From a bacterium (GTDB lineage Bacteria; Krumholzibacteriota; Krumholzibacteria; LZORAL124-64-63): a stretch of 5,638 nt of DNA. The translations under genes and the position numbers were made by a program. Below are positions 1 through 5,560 of the stretch, one piece after another. How positions within the stretch are numbered: position 1 is the stretch's first letter; the number at the start of each line of letters is the position of its first letter. The notes beneath the pieces were generated by a model. That model was not told the origin of the DNA. It did not search any database and worked only from the letters and a program-made list of their open reading frames with translations. The stretch spans positions 1 to 5,638 of the forward strand of contig VGXH01000148.1 of the NCBI GenBank assembly GCA_016873405.1. Reading direction: 5' to 3'.

Positions 1-165
1 CCGATGGCCCGCCACCCGCGGCAGGCAGCGCTTGCGGGCCCAACGCCCGTTGCCGTCCATGATCACGGCGACATGCCTGGGCACGCGCCCGCGCCCGCGC
101 ACGGCCTCGAGCAGCGCGTCTTCGTCGAGGCGCTCGAGCGCCCCGCTGCCTGGAGTCGCGGACAC
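1..165 (-). CDS. uppS: Undecaprenyl diphosphate synthase (isoprenyl transferase), N-terminal part, cut by window edge
   Basis: Cis-prenyltransferase that adds isopentenyl units to farnesyl diphosphate to make the C55 lipid carrier used for peptidoglycan and other cell-wall polymers; it acts at the cytoplasmic face of the membrane. Only 55 codons are inside the window. Residues 30-42 read [13 protein letters not shown], the family's first conserved block, with the catalytic magnesium-binding Asp at about residue 37, followed by a conserved [12 protein letters not shown] stretch. I chose the GTG at 165 because it begins three bases after the frr stop and has a GGAG at 175-178, nine bases upstream, embedded in the end of frr. 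Later GTG codons in the same frame (about residues 22 and 28) are possible but lack a comparable site. The roughly 29 residues before the conserved block are Arg/Glu/Ala rich and variable in this family. It is last in the pyrH-frr-uppS group and probably co-transcribed with it. Confidence 0.92.
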   Translation of the reverse strand, partial: MSATPGSGALERLDEDALLEAVRGRGRVPRHVAVIMDGNGRWARKRCLPRVAGHR

Positions 166-168
166 CGG

Positions 169-726
169 TTACAGCTCCGTGATTTCCTTCTGCTTGGCTT
201 CGGTCACCGCGTCGACCAGGGCGCAGTACTTGTCGGTCAGCTTCTGGACCTCTTCGCGGTCCTTGTGCGCCTCATCCTCGGTGACCTCGCCGTCCTTCAG
301 TTCGCGCTTGAGTTCGTCGTTGGCCTCCTGGCGGGCGCGGCGCACGGCGATCTTCCCGTCCTCGCCGCAGTCGCGGGCCTGCTTGGCCAGCTCCTTGCGG
401 CGCTCGCCGGTCAGCTCCGGCACCTGCAGGCGGATCATCATGCCGTCGTTCGACGGGTTCAGGCCCAGGTTCGCGGCCTGGATCGCCCGCTCGATGGCGT
501 TGATGGCGGCGCGGTCGAAGGGCTTGACCGCCAGCAGGCGCGGCTCCGGCGCGGCGACGGTCGCCAACTGGATCAACGGCGTCATCGCGCCGTAGTACTC
601 GACCTTCACGCCGTCGAGCAGCGCCGGCGAGGCCTTGCCCGTGCGGATGCGGTGCAGACGCTGCTTGACGCCGTCGATCGCCTCTTCCATCGCCAGTTCC
701 GCGGCTTCCTTCACTTCAGCGCTCAT
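169..726 (-). CDS. frr: Ribosome recycling factor
   Basis: Cytoplasmic factor that, with EF-G, splits the post-termination ribosome and frees it from mRNA. The product is 185 aa, the same length as the E. coli protein. The N-terminal helix is followed by RTGKASPALLDGVKVEYYG (about 28-46), then a central domain with PFDRAAINAIERAI (69-82) and NLGLNPSNDGMMIRL (86-100), then the long C-terminal helices with the family's VRRARQEAND block; Arg132 falls where the essential E. coli Arg132 sits. The ATG at 726 overlaps the pyrH stop as ATGA, and an AAGGAG lies eight bases upstream inside the end of pyrH, so translation is probably coupled. The TAA stop is three bases before uppS. No promoter of its own is visible. 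Identification is secure. Confidence 0.98.
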   Translation of the reverse strand: MSAEVKEAAELAMEEAIDGVKQRLHRIRTGKASPALLDGVKVEYYGAMTPLIQLATVAAPEPRLLAVKPFDRAAINAIERAIQAANLGLNPSNDGMMIRLQVPELTGERRKELAKQARDCGEDGKIAVRRARQEANDELKRELKDGEVTEDEAHKDREEVQKLTDKYCALVDAVTEAKQKEITEL

Positions 727-1439
727 GACTGCGACTCCTTGCGGATCCAGGTTCCCTTCTGGCGTCCCTCGATCACCGCCACCAGGCTGGCGGGGTCGGT
801 GATGTCGAACACGAACACGGGCAGCCCCTGCTCGGCGCAGAGCGTGACCGCCGTCAGGTCCATCACCTGCAGGCGGCGGGCCACGACCTCGTCGTAGGTC
901 AGCGCGTCGAAACGCCGCGCGTCGGCGTGCCGGTGCGGGTCCTTGTCGTACACGCCGTCGACCTGCGTGCCCTTGAGCAGGGCGTCGGCGCTGATCTCCA
1001 GCGCGCGCAGAGCGGCGGCCGAGTCGGTGGTGAAGTAGGGATTGCCGGTGCCGCCGGCGAAGACCAGCACCTGGCCGCGCTGCAGCAGGCCGATCGCCTC
1101 GTCGCGGGCGAAGGAGCGCGTGAGCGGCCTCACCTCGCGCGGGCTCAGGATCTGGCTCTGGAGGCCCTCGCCGCGCAGGTAGTCGCGCACGATGGCGGCG
1201 TTCATGATCGTCGCCAGCATGCCCACGTTGTCGGCCGTCACGCGGTCGACGATCTCGAGATTGGCCGAACGGGCCCGGAACAGGTTGCCCGCCCCGACCA
1301 CGATGCCGACCTGCACGTCCGCCTGCACGACCTGCGCGATGGCCTGGGCCAGCGCCGAGAGCTGGGCGTGGCTGTACTGCTCGCCGTCCCCCATCAGCGC
1401 CTCGCCGCTGAGCTTGAGCAGGATCCTCGTGAACTTCAC
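723..1439 (-). CDS. pyrH: UMP kinase (uridylate kinase)
   Basis: Phosphorylates UMP to UDP with ATP, a step in supplying UTP and CTP; bacterial enzymes are cytoplasmic hexamers of the amino acid kinase fold. At 238 aa it is normal in length. Visible motifs: KLSGEAL (9-15, phosphate-binding start), RVTADNVGMLATIMNA (66-81, UMP-binding region with the conserved Asp at about 70), GGTGNPYFTTDSAAALR (129-145, nucleotide site) and VDGVYDKDP (160-168). One oddity: the usual glycine triplet before NLFR reads GAGN (49-52) instead of GGGN, so the second Gly is Ala. The GTG start gives the expected MKFTRILLKLSGEA beginning; an AAGG lies about nine bases upstream. The gene begins 113 bases after tsf, with an intrinsic terminator in between, and overlaps frr by four bases. 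Confidence 0.97.
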   Translation of the reverse strand: MKFTRILLKLSGEALMGDGEQYSHAQLSALAQAIAQVVQADVQVGIVVGAGNLFRARSANLEIVDRVTADNVGMLATIMNAAIVRDYLRGEGLQSQILSPREVRPLTRSFARDEAIGLLQRGQVLVFAGGTGNPYFTTDSAAALRALEISADALLKGTQVDGVYDKDPHRHADARRFDALTYDEVVARRLQVMDLTAVTLCAEQGLPVFVFDITDPASLVAVIEGRQKGTWIRKESQS

Positions 1440-1505
1440 CGGTCGGCACCTTTCCGGCGGGGATGCAGCGGCCGCGACGGAGCCGCGGCGGCCTCGCCGC
1501 CACGC

Positions 1506-1540
1506 AAAAAAAGAAGCCCGGGCGGCAGGGCCCGGGCTCC
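1506..1540 (-). terminator. Intrinsic (Rho-independent) terminator after tsf
   Basis: On the minus-strand transcript a perfect 9-bp stem AGCCCGGGC / GCCCGGGCT closes a 6-base loop CCTGCC and is followed by TC and then seven U (the A-run at 1506-1512). Outward G-U and G-C pairs can lengthen the stem to 11 bp. It begins 12-15 bases past the tsf stop. This is the only hairpin in the window with a proper U tract, and a seven-T run is unusual in such GC-rich DNA, so I regard it as real. It separates rplM-rpsI-rpsB-tsf from pyrH-frr-uppS; read-through or an unseen promoter must feed the downstream genes. Confidence 0.92.
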
Positions 1541-1552
1541 AGGGGCGACGGG

Positions 1553-2146
1553 CTAACCGCCGATTTCGAAGCGCGCGAAGCGCTTGATCTGCATGTTCTC
1601 GCCGAGGGCGCCGATGATCGACTTGAGGTAGTCCTCGACGGTCAGGTCGGGGTCCTTGACGTACTTCTGCTCGAGCAGGACCACGTCACTGTAGTACTTG
1701 TCCACCTTGCCGACAACAATCTTCTCGATCATCGCCTCGGGCTTGCCCTGCTCGCGCATCTGGGCGGCGTAGATCTCCTTCTCCTTCTCGACCAGCGACC
1801 CGTCGACCTCGTCCCGGGTCACGGCCAGCGGCTTGGCCGCGGCGATGTGCATGGCGACGTTGTGGACGAACTCCTGGAAGGTGTCGGTGCGGGCCACGAA
1901 GTCGGTCTCGCAGGCCACCTCGACCAGCACGCCCACCTTGCCGCCCATGTGGATGTAGCTGCCCACGATGCCCTGGCTCGTTGCGCGGCCCTCCTTCTTG
2001 GCGGCCGAGGCGATGCCCTTCTTGCGGAGGTACTCGACGGCCTTGTCCATGTCGCCGCCGCACTCGGCGAGCGCCTTCTTGCAGTCCATCATGCCGCAGT
2101 TCGTGGCCTCGCGGAGTTCCTTGACCATCTTGGCGCTGATTTCCAT
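1553..2146 (-). CDS. tsf: Elongation factor Ts (short form)
   Basis: Nucleotide exchange factor that releases GDP from EF-Tu so it can reload with GTP and aminoacyl-tRNA. The 197-aa product is the short type, close to the Thermus form and much shorter than the 283-aa E. coli protein; the C-terminal coiled-coil module of the long form appears absent. The N-terminal UBA-like domain (about 1-45) holds MVKELREATNCGMMDCKKAL (7-26). The core contains ACETDFVAR (78-86), the EF-Tu contact motif, then a MHIAA stretch (99-103). The conserved end GKPEAMIEKIVVGKVDKYY (134-152) and LLEQKYVKD (157-165) is complete, so this is a natural short protein rather than a truncation. The ATG is preceded by GGAGG four bases upstream. 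It follows rpsB by 121 bases and ends just before a strong terminator. Confidence 0.97.
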   Translation of the reverse strand: MEISAKMVKELREATNCGMMDCKKALAECGGDMDKAVEYLRKKGIASAAKKEGRATSQGIVGSYIHMGGKVGVLVEVACETDFVARTDTFQEFVHNVAMHIAAAKPLAVTRDEVDGSLVEKEKEIYAAQMREQGKPEAMIEKIVVGKVDKYYSDVVLLEQKYVKDPDLTVEDYLKSIIGALGENMQIKRFARFEIGG

Positions 2147-2169
2147 GACTCCTCCAGGTGTGGCGCCGG

Positions 2170-2250
2170 GGCGCGCGGGCGCCGCGGGGACCAGGCAGGC
2201 CGCGTGGGCGGCCGTGGTATCGTCACGCCCGCCGGCCCGCGCGGGACCGG
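2170..2250 (-). other. Three small GC-rich hairpins in the rpsB-tsf gap
   Basis: The 121 untranslated bases between rpsB and tsf can fold into three short hairpins on the transcript: 2232-2250 (7 bp including one G-U, 5-base loop), 2198-2213 (6-bp perfect stem GGCCGC/GCGGCC, loop of four, with an outer ACCA/TGGT pairing reaching 2190-2218), and 2170-2183 (5 bp, loop of four). None is followed by a U tract, so they do not look like terminators, and I see no promoter here. They could stabilise the message, mark a processing site or tune tsf translation, but inverted repeats this short are common by chance in DNA of this composition. Confidence 0.35.
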
Positions 2251-2267
2251 GGGGCGGTCAGGTTCGC

Positions 2268-3095
2268 TCAGTCGGCGCCGGCCGTGGCCTCGCCGTCGCC
2301 GGCGGGACGGACCGCGGCGTCGATGCGCAGGGCGTCCGCATCCAGCGAGGCGCTGGCCAGGTTGTCCTTGACGGCGGCGGCCATGGTCACGGCGCGGTCG
2401 CGGCCCTCGGCGCCGGTGCGGCGCCCTTCCTCGATGGCCTCGGCGACGGTCCGCGTGAACAGCATGATCGAGCGGATGGCGTCGTCGTTGCCCGGGATCG
2501 GGTAGCGCACGAGCGTCGGGTCGCAGTTGGTGTCGACGATGCCGATGACCGGGATGCCCAGCTTGTTGGCCTCGCGCACCGCCGTCTCCTCCTCGGCCGT
2601 GTCGACCACGAAGACGGCGTCCGGCAGCTTCTTCATCTTGCGGATGCCGCCGAGGTTCGTGTTCAGCTTCTCGTACTGGCGGCTGAACTCGAGCTGTTCC
2701 TTCTTCGAGAAGTTCTCCATGCGGCCGTCGCGCATCATGGCCTCGATCTCCTCGAGCTTCTGCACGCTCTTGTAGATCGTCTGCCAGTTGGTCAGCATGC
2801 CGCCGAGCCAGCGCTCGGTCACGTAGGGCATGTCCACGCGGTCGGCCATCTCCTTGATGGCGATCTTGGCCTGCTTCTTCGTGCCGACGAACAGCACGGT
2901 GCCGCCCTTGGCGCCGACCGTGCGCAGGAAGTCCTGCGCCTGGTTCAGGGCGCGCAGGGTGCGCTGCAGGTCGATGATGTAGATGCCGCCCCGCGCGATG
3001 AAGATGTAGGGCTTCATCTTGGGGTTCCACTTGCGGGTCTGGTGACCGAAGTGGACGCCCGCCTCGAGCAGGTCCCTCAGTCCGACGTTGGCCAT
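2268..3095 (-). CDS. rpsB: 30S ribosomal protein S2
   Basis: Small-subunit protein that binds 16S rRNA late in assembly, near S1. The product is 275 aa. Conserved landmarks are [17 protein letters not shown] (11-27), [15 protein letters not shown] (32-46), FVGTKKQA (69-76), [11 protein letters not shown] (94-104), an LPDAVFVVD strand (157-165), [12 protein letters not shown] (182-193) and [10 protein letters not shown] (201-210). The last 30 or so residues are an Ala/Asp-rich tail of the kind that varies between species. The frame stays open 33 codons further upstream, but I start at the ATG at 3095, because [17 protein letters not shown] is the family's N-terminus and GGGAGG lies five bases upstream. 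It follows rpsI after a 210-base gap holding a strong hairpin, and precedes tsf, its usual partner. Confidence 0.98.
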   Translation of the reverse strand: MANVGLRDLLEAGVHFGHQTRKWNPKMKPYIFIARGGIYIIDLQRTLRALNQAQDFLRTVGAKGGTVLFVGTKKQAKIAIKEMADRVDMPYVTERWLGGMLTNWQTIYKSVQKLEEIEAMMRDGRMENFSKKEQLEFSRQYEKLNTNLGGIRKMKKLPDAVFVVDTAEEETAVREANKLGIPVIGIVDTNCDPTLVRYPIPGNDDAIRSIMLFTRTVAEAIEEGRRTGAEGRDRAVTMAAAVKDNLASASLDADALRIDAAVRPAGDGEATAGAD

Positions 3096-3130
3096 GATCG
3101 CCTCCCGGCAGTGATGCAGGTTATGCCTCC

Positions 3131-3144
3131 CCGGCCTTCGCCGG
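3131..3144 (-). other. Short hairpin in the rpsB 5' leader
   Basis: A perfect 5-bp inverted repeat CCGGC / GCCGG around a 4-base loop lies 36-49 bases upstream of the rpsB start codon. It does not cover the GGGAGG ribosome binding site. It has no U tract. Too short to claim a function; noted because it shares the leader with the much stronger hairpin at 3217-3252. Confidence 0.25.
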
Positions 3145-3216
3145 CGCAGGGGAAGCGACTCCGGAACGCGTCCGTCGCCGCCACCGTCCCCCACCCCTCC
3201 GGCCGGGTGTGTGATG

Positions 3217-3252
3217 CGATCCGGCGGTCCGCACCAGGCGGCCGCCGGATCG
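3217..3252 (-). other. Strong hairpin in the rpsI-rpsB intergenic region
   Basis: On the transcript an 11-bp perfect stem CGATCCGGCGG / CCGCCGGATCG continues inward, after one bulged A, with CCGC / GCGG, closing a 5-base loop CTGGT: 15 bp in all. It lies about 53 bases past the rpsI stop and 122 bases before the rpsB start. No U tract follows, so it is not a standard intrinsic terminator. A short CCGCCGG just after the rpsI stop could pair with CCGGCGG in the first arm and compete weakly. Plausible roles are protection of the rplM-rpsI message end, an RNase III-type processing site, or part of an S2-responsive leader; the sequence does not decide between these. Confidence 0.6.
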
Positions 3253-3305
3253 TCGGTTCCAGCACCGGTCCCCCGTCGCGGCCCCGTCGGACCGCCGCCG
3301 GCGGA

Positions 3306-3692
3306 CTAGCGCTTGGAGAACTGGAAGCGCTTGCGGGCGCCCGGACGGCCGTACTTCTTGCGCTCGACCATGCGGGAGTCGCGCGTCAGGTAGCCGCCGC
3401 GGCGCAGCGTGGCGCGGTAGTCCTCGTTGGCCACGACCAGGGCCCGCGCCAGGCCGTGACGGAGCGCGCCCGCCTGCCCGCTGATGCCGCCGCCCTTGAC
3501 GGTGCACCAGACGTCGAAGTCGCCCTGGATGCCGAGGGTCGCCAGCGGGCGCAGCGCCTGCTCGCGCACCGCCTCGCCGAAGTACTCCTCCACGGCGCGG
3601 TCATTGACCCGCACCTTGCCGCTGCCCTGCGTCAGCCACACCCGGGCCACGGCGGTCTTGCGGCGGCCGGTGGCGTAATACCTTTCTTCCAA
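3306..3692 (-). CDS. rpsI: 30S ribosomal protein S9
   Basis: Small-subunit head protein whose basic C-terminal tail reaches the P-site tRNA. The product is 128 aa, normal for the family. It opens with [16 protein letters not shown] (5-20), contains [19 protein letters not shown] (67-85), and ends with [18 protein letters not shown] then FQFSKR; the final SKR is the conserved tail that contacts tRNA. The start is a TTG: the expected N-terminus begins there, no ATG or GTG lies nearby in frame upstream, and AAGGAG sits six bases before it. It follows rplM by 65 bases, the usual L13-S9 pairing, with no promoter or terminator visible between them, so the two are probably co-transcribed and the pair made in step. 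Confidence 0.97.
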   Translation of the reverse strand: MEERYYATGRRKTAVARVWLTQGSGKVRVNDRAVEEYFGEAVREQALRPLATLGIQGDFDVWCTVKGGGISGQAGALRHGLARALVVANEDYRATLRRGGYLTRDSRMVERKKYGRPGARKRFQFSKR

Positions 3693-3698
3693 CGTGCG

Positions 3699-3704
3699 CT
3701 CCTT
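3699..3704 (-). promoter_or_regulatory. Ribosome binding site supporting the TTG start of rpsI
   Basis: AAGGAG on the minus strand, six bases upstream of the TTG at 3692. A strong Shine-Dalgarno match at good spacing is what supports this rare start codon. Confidence 0.75.
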
Positions 3705-3757
3705 GGTGATGACGGTGCGGCCGCCCCGGGCGGACGCGGTTGTCGCCGTGACGGAAA

Positions 3758-4189
3758 CTAGATGCTCACCGGCTTCGGCTGCTGCGCCTGGTGCGGGTGC
3801 TCGGCGCCCGCGTACACGCGCAGGTTCGTCAGCTGCGCGCGGCCCAGCTTGGTCTTGGGCAGCATGCCCTTGACCGCGCGCAGGATGATCTCCTCGGGAC
3901 GGCCGGCGGCCACGAGCTTGCTGACCGGCGTGAAGCGCTGGCCGCTGGTGTAGCCCGTGTGGTGCACGTACGTCTTCTTCTCCGCCTTGAGCCCGGTCAG
4001 CTTGACCTGGGCGGCGTTCAGGACGATGACGTTGTCCCCCATGTCCAGGCTGGGCGTGAAAGTGGGCTTGTGCTTGCCGCGCAGGTAGGTCGCGACCTGG
4101 GTCGCCAGGCGGCCGACGGGCACGTCCTTGGCGTCGATCACGAGCCAGTCCTTGGCGATCTCGCCCTGCTTCATCACGTAGGTCTTCAC
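3758..4189 (-). CDS. rplM: 50S ribosomal protein L13
   Basis: Early-assembly large-subunit protein that binds 23S rRNA. With the start at 4189 it is 143 aa (E. coli 142). Visible features: [17 protein letters not shown] (14-30), [20 protein letters not shown] (36-55), HHTGYTSG (76-83), and the family signature [20 protein letters not shown] (105-124) followed by [14 protein letters not shown]. The frame is open for 60 more codons upstream, but that part is leader sequence and unlike L13. Two GTG codons compete: the one at 4198 sits inside the GAGGGAG ribosome binding site, whereas the one at 4189 is eight bases from it and gives the typical VKTYV-type N-terminus, so I prefer 4189. First gene of the ribosomal cluster, behind its own promoter and a long structured leader. 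Confidence 0.97.
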   Translation of the reverse strand: MKTYVMKQGEIAKDWLVIDAKDVPVGRLATQVATYLRGKHKPTFTPSLDMGDNVIVLNAAQVKLTGLKAEKKTYVHHTGYTSGQRFTPVSKLVAAGRPEEIILRAVKGMLPKTKLGRAQLTNLRVYAGAEHPHQAQQPKPVSI

Positions 4190-4197
4190 GAGGCTCA

Positions 4198-4204
4198 CTC
4201 CCTC
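4198..4204 (-). promoter_or_regulatory. Ribosome binding site that sets the rplM start
   Basis: GAGGGAG, ending eight bases before the GTG at 4189. Because the alternative in-frame GTG at 4198-4196 overlaps this site, spacing favours the later start. Confidence 0.65.
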
Positions 4205-4215
4205 AACTGGTCCAT

Positions 4216-4252
4216 GGCGGGCCCCCGCGCACCGGTGCGCGCGGGTTCCGCC
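4216..4252 (-). other. Leader hairpin just upstream of the rplM ribosome binding site
   Basis: On the transcript: GGCGG, a 2x2 internal loop (AA/GC), CCC, one bulged G, CGCGCA, loop CCGG, TGCGCG, GGG, CCGCC, 14 bp in total. The centre is a 16-base perfect palindrome at 4226-4241. The 3' foot is 11 bases before the GAGGGAG site and 26 before the start codon. That position suits translational control or protection of the leader. L13 leaders with autoregulatory function are known in other bacteria, but I cannot match this one to a described motif, and GC-rich composition raises the chance background. Confidence 0.5.
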
Positions 4253-4273
4253 CCCGGAGAACATCCGCCGCGC

Positions 4274-4293
4274 GCGCAGGGACACCCTCGCGC
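4274..4293 (-). other. Second hairpin in the rplM leader
   Basis: GCGC, one bulged G, AGGG, loop TGT, CCCT, GCGC on the transcript: 8 bp with a single bulge, lying 21 bases upstream of the larger leader hairpin. No U tract. Possibly part of the same structured leader; weaker evidence alone. Confidence 0.35.
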
Positions 4294-4413
4294 CTGCACG
4301 GGCGACGAAACACGTAACCTGTTGCCTTGCATACAGATAAGTGTCAAGCCGATACAGGCCCGGCACCATCTGGACCGAGAACGATTGGCAGATCCGGTCG
4401 TTGCAGGTCGGCT

Positions 4414-4442
4414 AACTTAGCATCCGGCAACGGCGCTGTCAA
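4414..4442 (-). promoter_or_regulatory. Sigma-70-type promoter for the rplM operon
   Basis: A perfect -35 box TTGACA (4437-4442), a 17-bp spacer, and a -10 box TAAGTT (4414-4419) directly preceded by TGC, the extended -10 motif. The -10 matches the TATAAT consensus at only three positions (first, second and last), partly offset by the ideal spacing and the extended element. It sits in the only stretch of the window with noticeably less GC, between mtnA and rplM, and points at rplM. Transcription would start near 4407, giving a leader of about 215 nt. Confidence 0.65.
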
Positions 4443-4445
4443 GAC

Positions 4446-4479
4446 CGGGCGGCGCGGCGGGCGGCGCGGCGGGCGGCGC
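4446..4479. repeat. 12-bp GC-only tandem repeat, about 2.8 copies
   Basis: The plus-strand unit GGCGGGCGGCGC is repeated head to tail: a partial copy at 4446-4455 and full copies at 4456-4467 and 4468-4479. It lies between the mtnA stop and the rplM promoter and overlaps the hairpin at 4462-4486. Probably slippage-generated spacer DNA. Confidence 0.75.
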
Positions 4480-4486
4480 CGCGCCG
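4462..4486 (-). terminator. GC hairpin after mtnA, possible weak or non-canonical terminator
   Basis: A 10-bp perfect stem CGGCGCGGCG / CGCCGCGCCG with a 5-base loop CCGCC begins six bases after the mtnA stop. It is a very stable structure at the right place for a transcript end, but no U tract follows (the next bases are CCCGCC repeats), so it may only protect the 3' end or help Rho. It partly arises from the tandem repeat it overlaps. Confidence 0.4.
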
Positions 4487-4492
4487 GCCGGA

Positions 4493-5560
4493 TCACGGAC
4501 GCCCGCACCCCGCGAGCGCCGCGTCGAACGGCGGGCGCAGGATGCCCCGCTCGGTGATGAAGGCGGTGATCAGTTCGCCGGGCGTCACGTCGAAGGCCGG
4601 ATTCCAGGCCCCCACCCCCGCCGGCGCCGTGCGGTGGCCGGCGCAGCGGAGGACCTCGTCGGCTCCCCGCTGCTCGATGGCGATGCCGGCGCCGTCGGGC
4701 GCATCGGGGTCGAAGGTGGAACGCGGCGCCGCCACGTAGAACGGCACCCCGTGCCGATCGGCCAGGACCGCCAGCGGGTAGGTTCCGATCTTGTTGGCCG
4801 TGTCGCCGTTGGCGGCGATCCGGTCCGCGCCCGTGATGACGGCGTCGATCACCCCGCCGCGCAGCAGCGCGCCGGCGGCACCCTCGCACAGCAGAGTCAC
4901 CTCGATGCCGCGCTGGGCCAGCTCCCACGCGGTCAGGCGCGCTCCCTGCAGCAGCGGGCGCGTCTCGTCGGCGAACACGCGCACGGCCTTGCCCGCCTCC
5001 TGCGCGGCGTAGACGACACCCAGGGCCGTCCCGTAGCCGCCGGTGGCCAGGCCTCCGGCGTTGCAATGGGTCAGGACGGTGGCGCAGTCCGGCAGCAGCG
5101 CGGCCCCCGCGGCGCCCAGACGCCGGCTCATGTCCAGGTCCTCGGCGTGGATCCGGCGCGCCTCGTCCAACAGCCCGGCGGCCAGGTCGGTCGGGCCGGC
5201 GCCGGCAGCGGCCAGGGCCTGCGCCCGGTCCGCGCAGCGGTCCAGGGCCCAGAACAGGTTGACCGCCGTCGGTCGGGTCGCCGCCAGCCGGGTCTGCGCC
5301 TCGCGCACGGCCGCCAGCGCCGCGCCGGCGGTCGGCTGCGCGGCGGCGGCGCGGTGGGCCGCCAGCGCCAGTCCGTAGGCCGCGGCGATCCCGATGGCCG
5401 GAGCCCCGCGCACGGCCAGGCGCACGATCGCGTCGCAGAGCGCCGGCACGTCCGCGCAGGACAGGAACTCGACGCGCTCCGGCAGCAGCGTCTGCTCGAG
5501 CACGACGACGCGTCCGTCGTCCCAGGCCACGACCGGGAACGGGAACGGCAGCGGATTCAC
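4493..5560 (-). CDS. mtnA: S-methyl-5-thioribose-1-phosphate isomerase
   Basis: Converts methylthioribose-1-phosphate to methylthioribulose-1-phosphate in methionine salvage from methylthioadenosine; fold related to eIF2B alpha. The 355-aa product is full length. Landmarks: VRGAPAIGIAAAYGLAL (50-66), NLFWALDR (101-108), THCNAGGLATGGYGTALG (164-181) with the catalytic Cys at 166, ADETRPLLQGARLTAWEL (197-214), VITGADRIAANGDTANKIGT (241-260) with the catalytic Asp at 246, PFYVAAPRSTFD (273-284) and NPAFDVTPGELITAFITERG (320-339). The GTG start at 5560 has GGGAGG four bases upstream and overlaps the stop of the preceding frame as GTGA, so translation is likely coupled to that gene. No other salvage gene is visible in the window. 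The eIF2B-like family also holds ribose-1,5-bisphosphate isomerases, but these motifs are the MtnA type. Confidence 0.96.
   Translation of the reverse strand: MNPLPFPFPVVAWDDGRVVVLEQTLLPERVEFLSCADVPALCDAIVRLAVRGAPAIGIAAAYGLALAAHRAAAAQPTAGAALAAVREAQTRLAATRPTAVNLFWALDRCADRAQALAAAGAGPTDLAAGLLDEARRIHAEDLDMSRRLGAAGAALLPDCATVLTHCNAGGLATGGYGTALGVVYAAQEAGKAVRVFADETRPLLQGARLTAWELAQRGIEVTLLCEGAAGALLRGGVIDAVITGADRIAANGDTANKIGTYPLAVLADRHGVPFYVAAPRSTFDPDAPDGAGIAIEQRGADEVLRCAGHRTAPAGVGAWNPAFDVTPGELITAFITERGILRPPFDAALAGCGRP

Noticed and set aside
4..897. A 297-codon open frame on the plus strand
   Set aside because: Antisense shadow of uppS, frr and pyrH; no recognisable domain and no ribosome binding site argument.
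727..1503. N-terminal extension of the frr frame upstream of its ATG
   Set aside because: This is the out-of-frame reading of pyrH; RRF begins at the ATG at 726 with a good ribosome binding site and the standard 185-aa length.
1440..1505. Search for a pyrH promoter between the terminator and pyrH
   Set aside because: No TTGACA-like or TATAAT-like pair at proper spacing; the stretch is GC-rich with small inverted repeats only.
3116..3126. Possible -10 box (CATAAC on the minus strand) for a separate rpsB promoter
   Set aside because: No -35-like hexamer lies 15-19 bases upstream, so a promoter claim is not supported.
3096..3194. 33-codon N-terminal extension of S2
   Set aside because: The ATG at 3095 has GGGAGG at good spacing and gives the conserved S2 N-terminus; the extension is Gly/Arg-rich leader sequence.
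1968..3761. A 597-codon open frame on the plus strand
   Set aside because: It runs antisense across tsf, rpsB and rpsI, which are certain, and its product is low-complexity Ala/Gly/Arg/Leu/Val/Asp sequence with no recognisable domain. Long antisense frames are expected in GC-rich genes.
4190..4369. 60-codon N-terminal extension of L13
   Set aside because: The extension has no similarity to L13 that I can see, would put the start just downstream of the promoter, and lacks a ribosome binding site; the normal L13 N-terminus lies at 4189.
4344..5066. A 240-codon minus-strand frame overlapping the end of mtnA
   Set aside because: Different frame from mtnA, Arg/Ala/Gly-rich and without a domain; the mtnA frame carries all family motifs.
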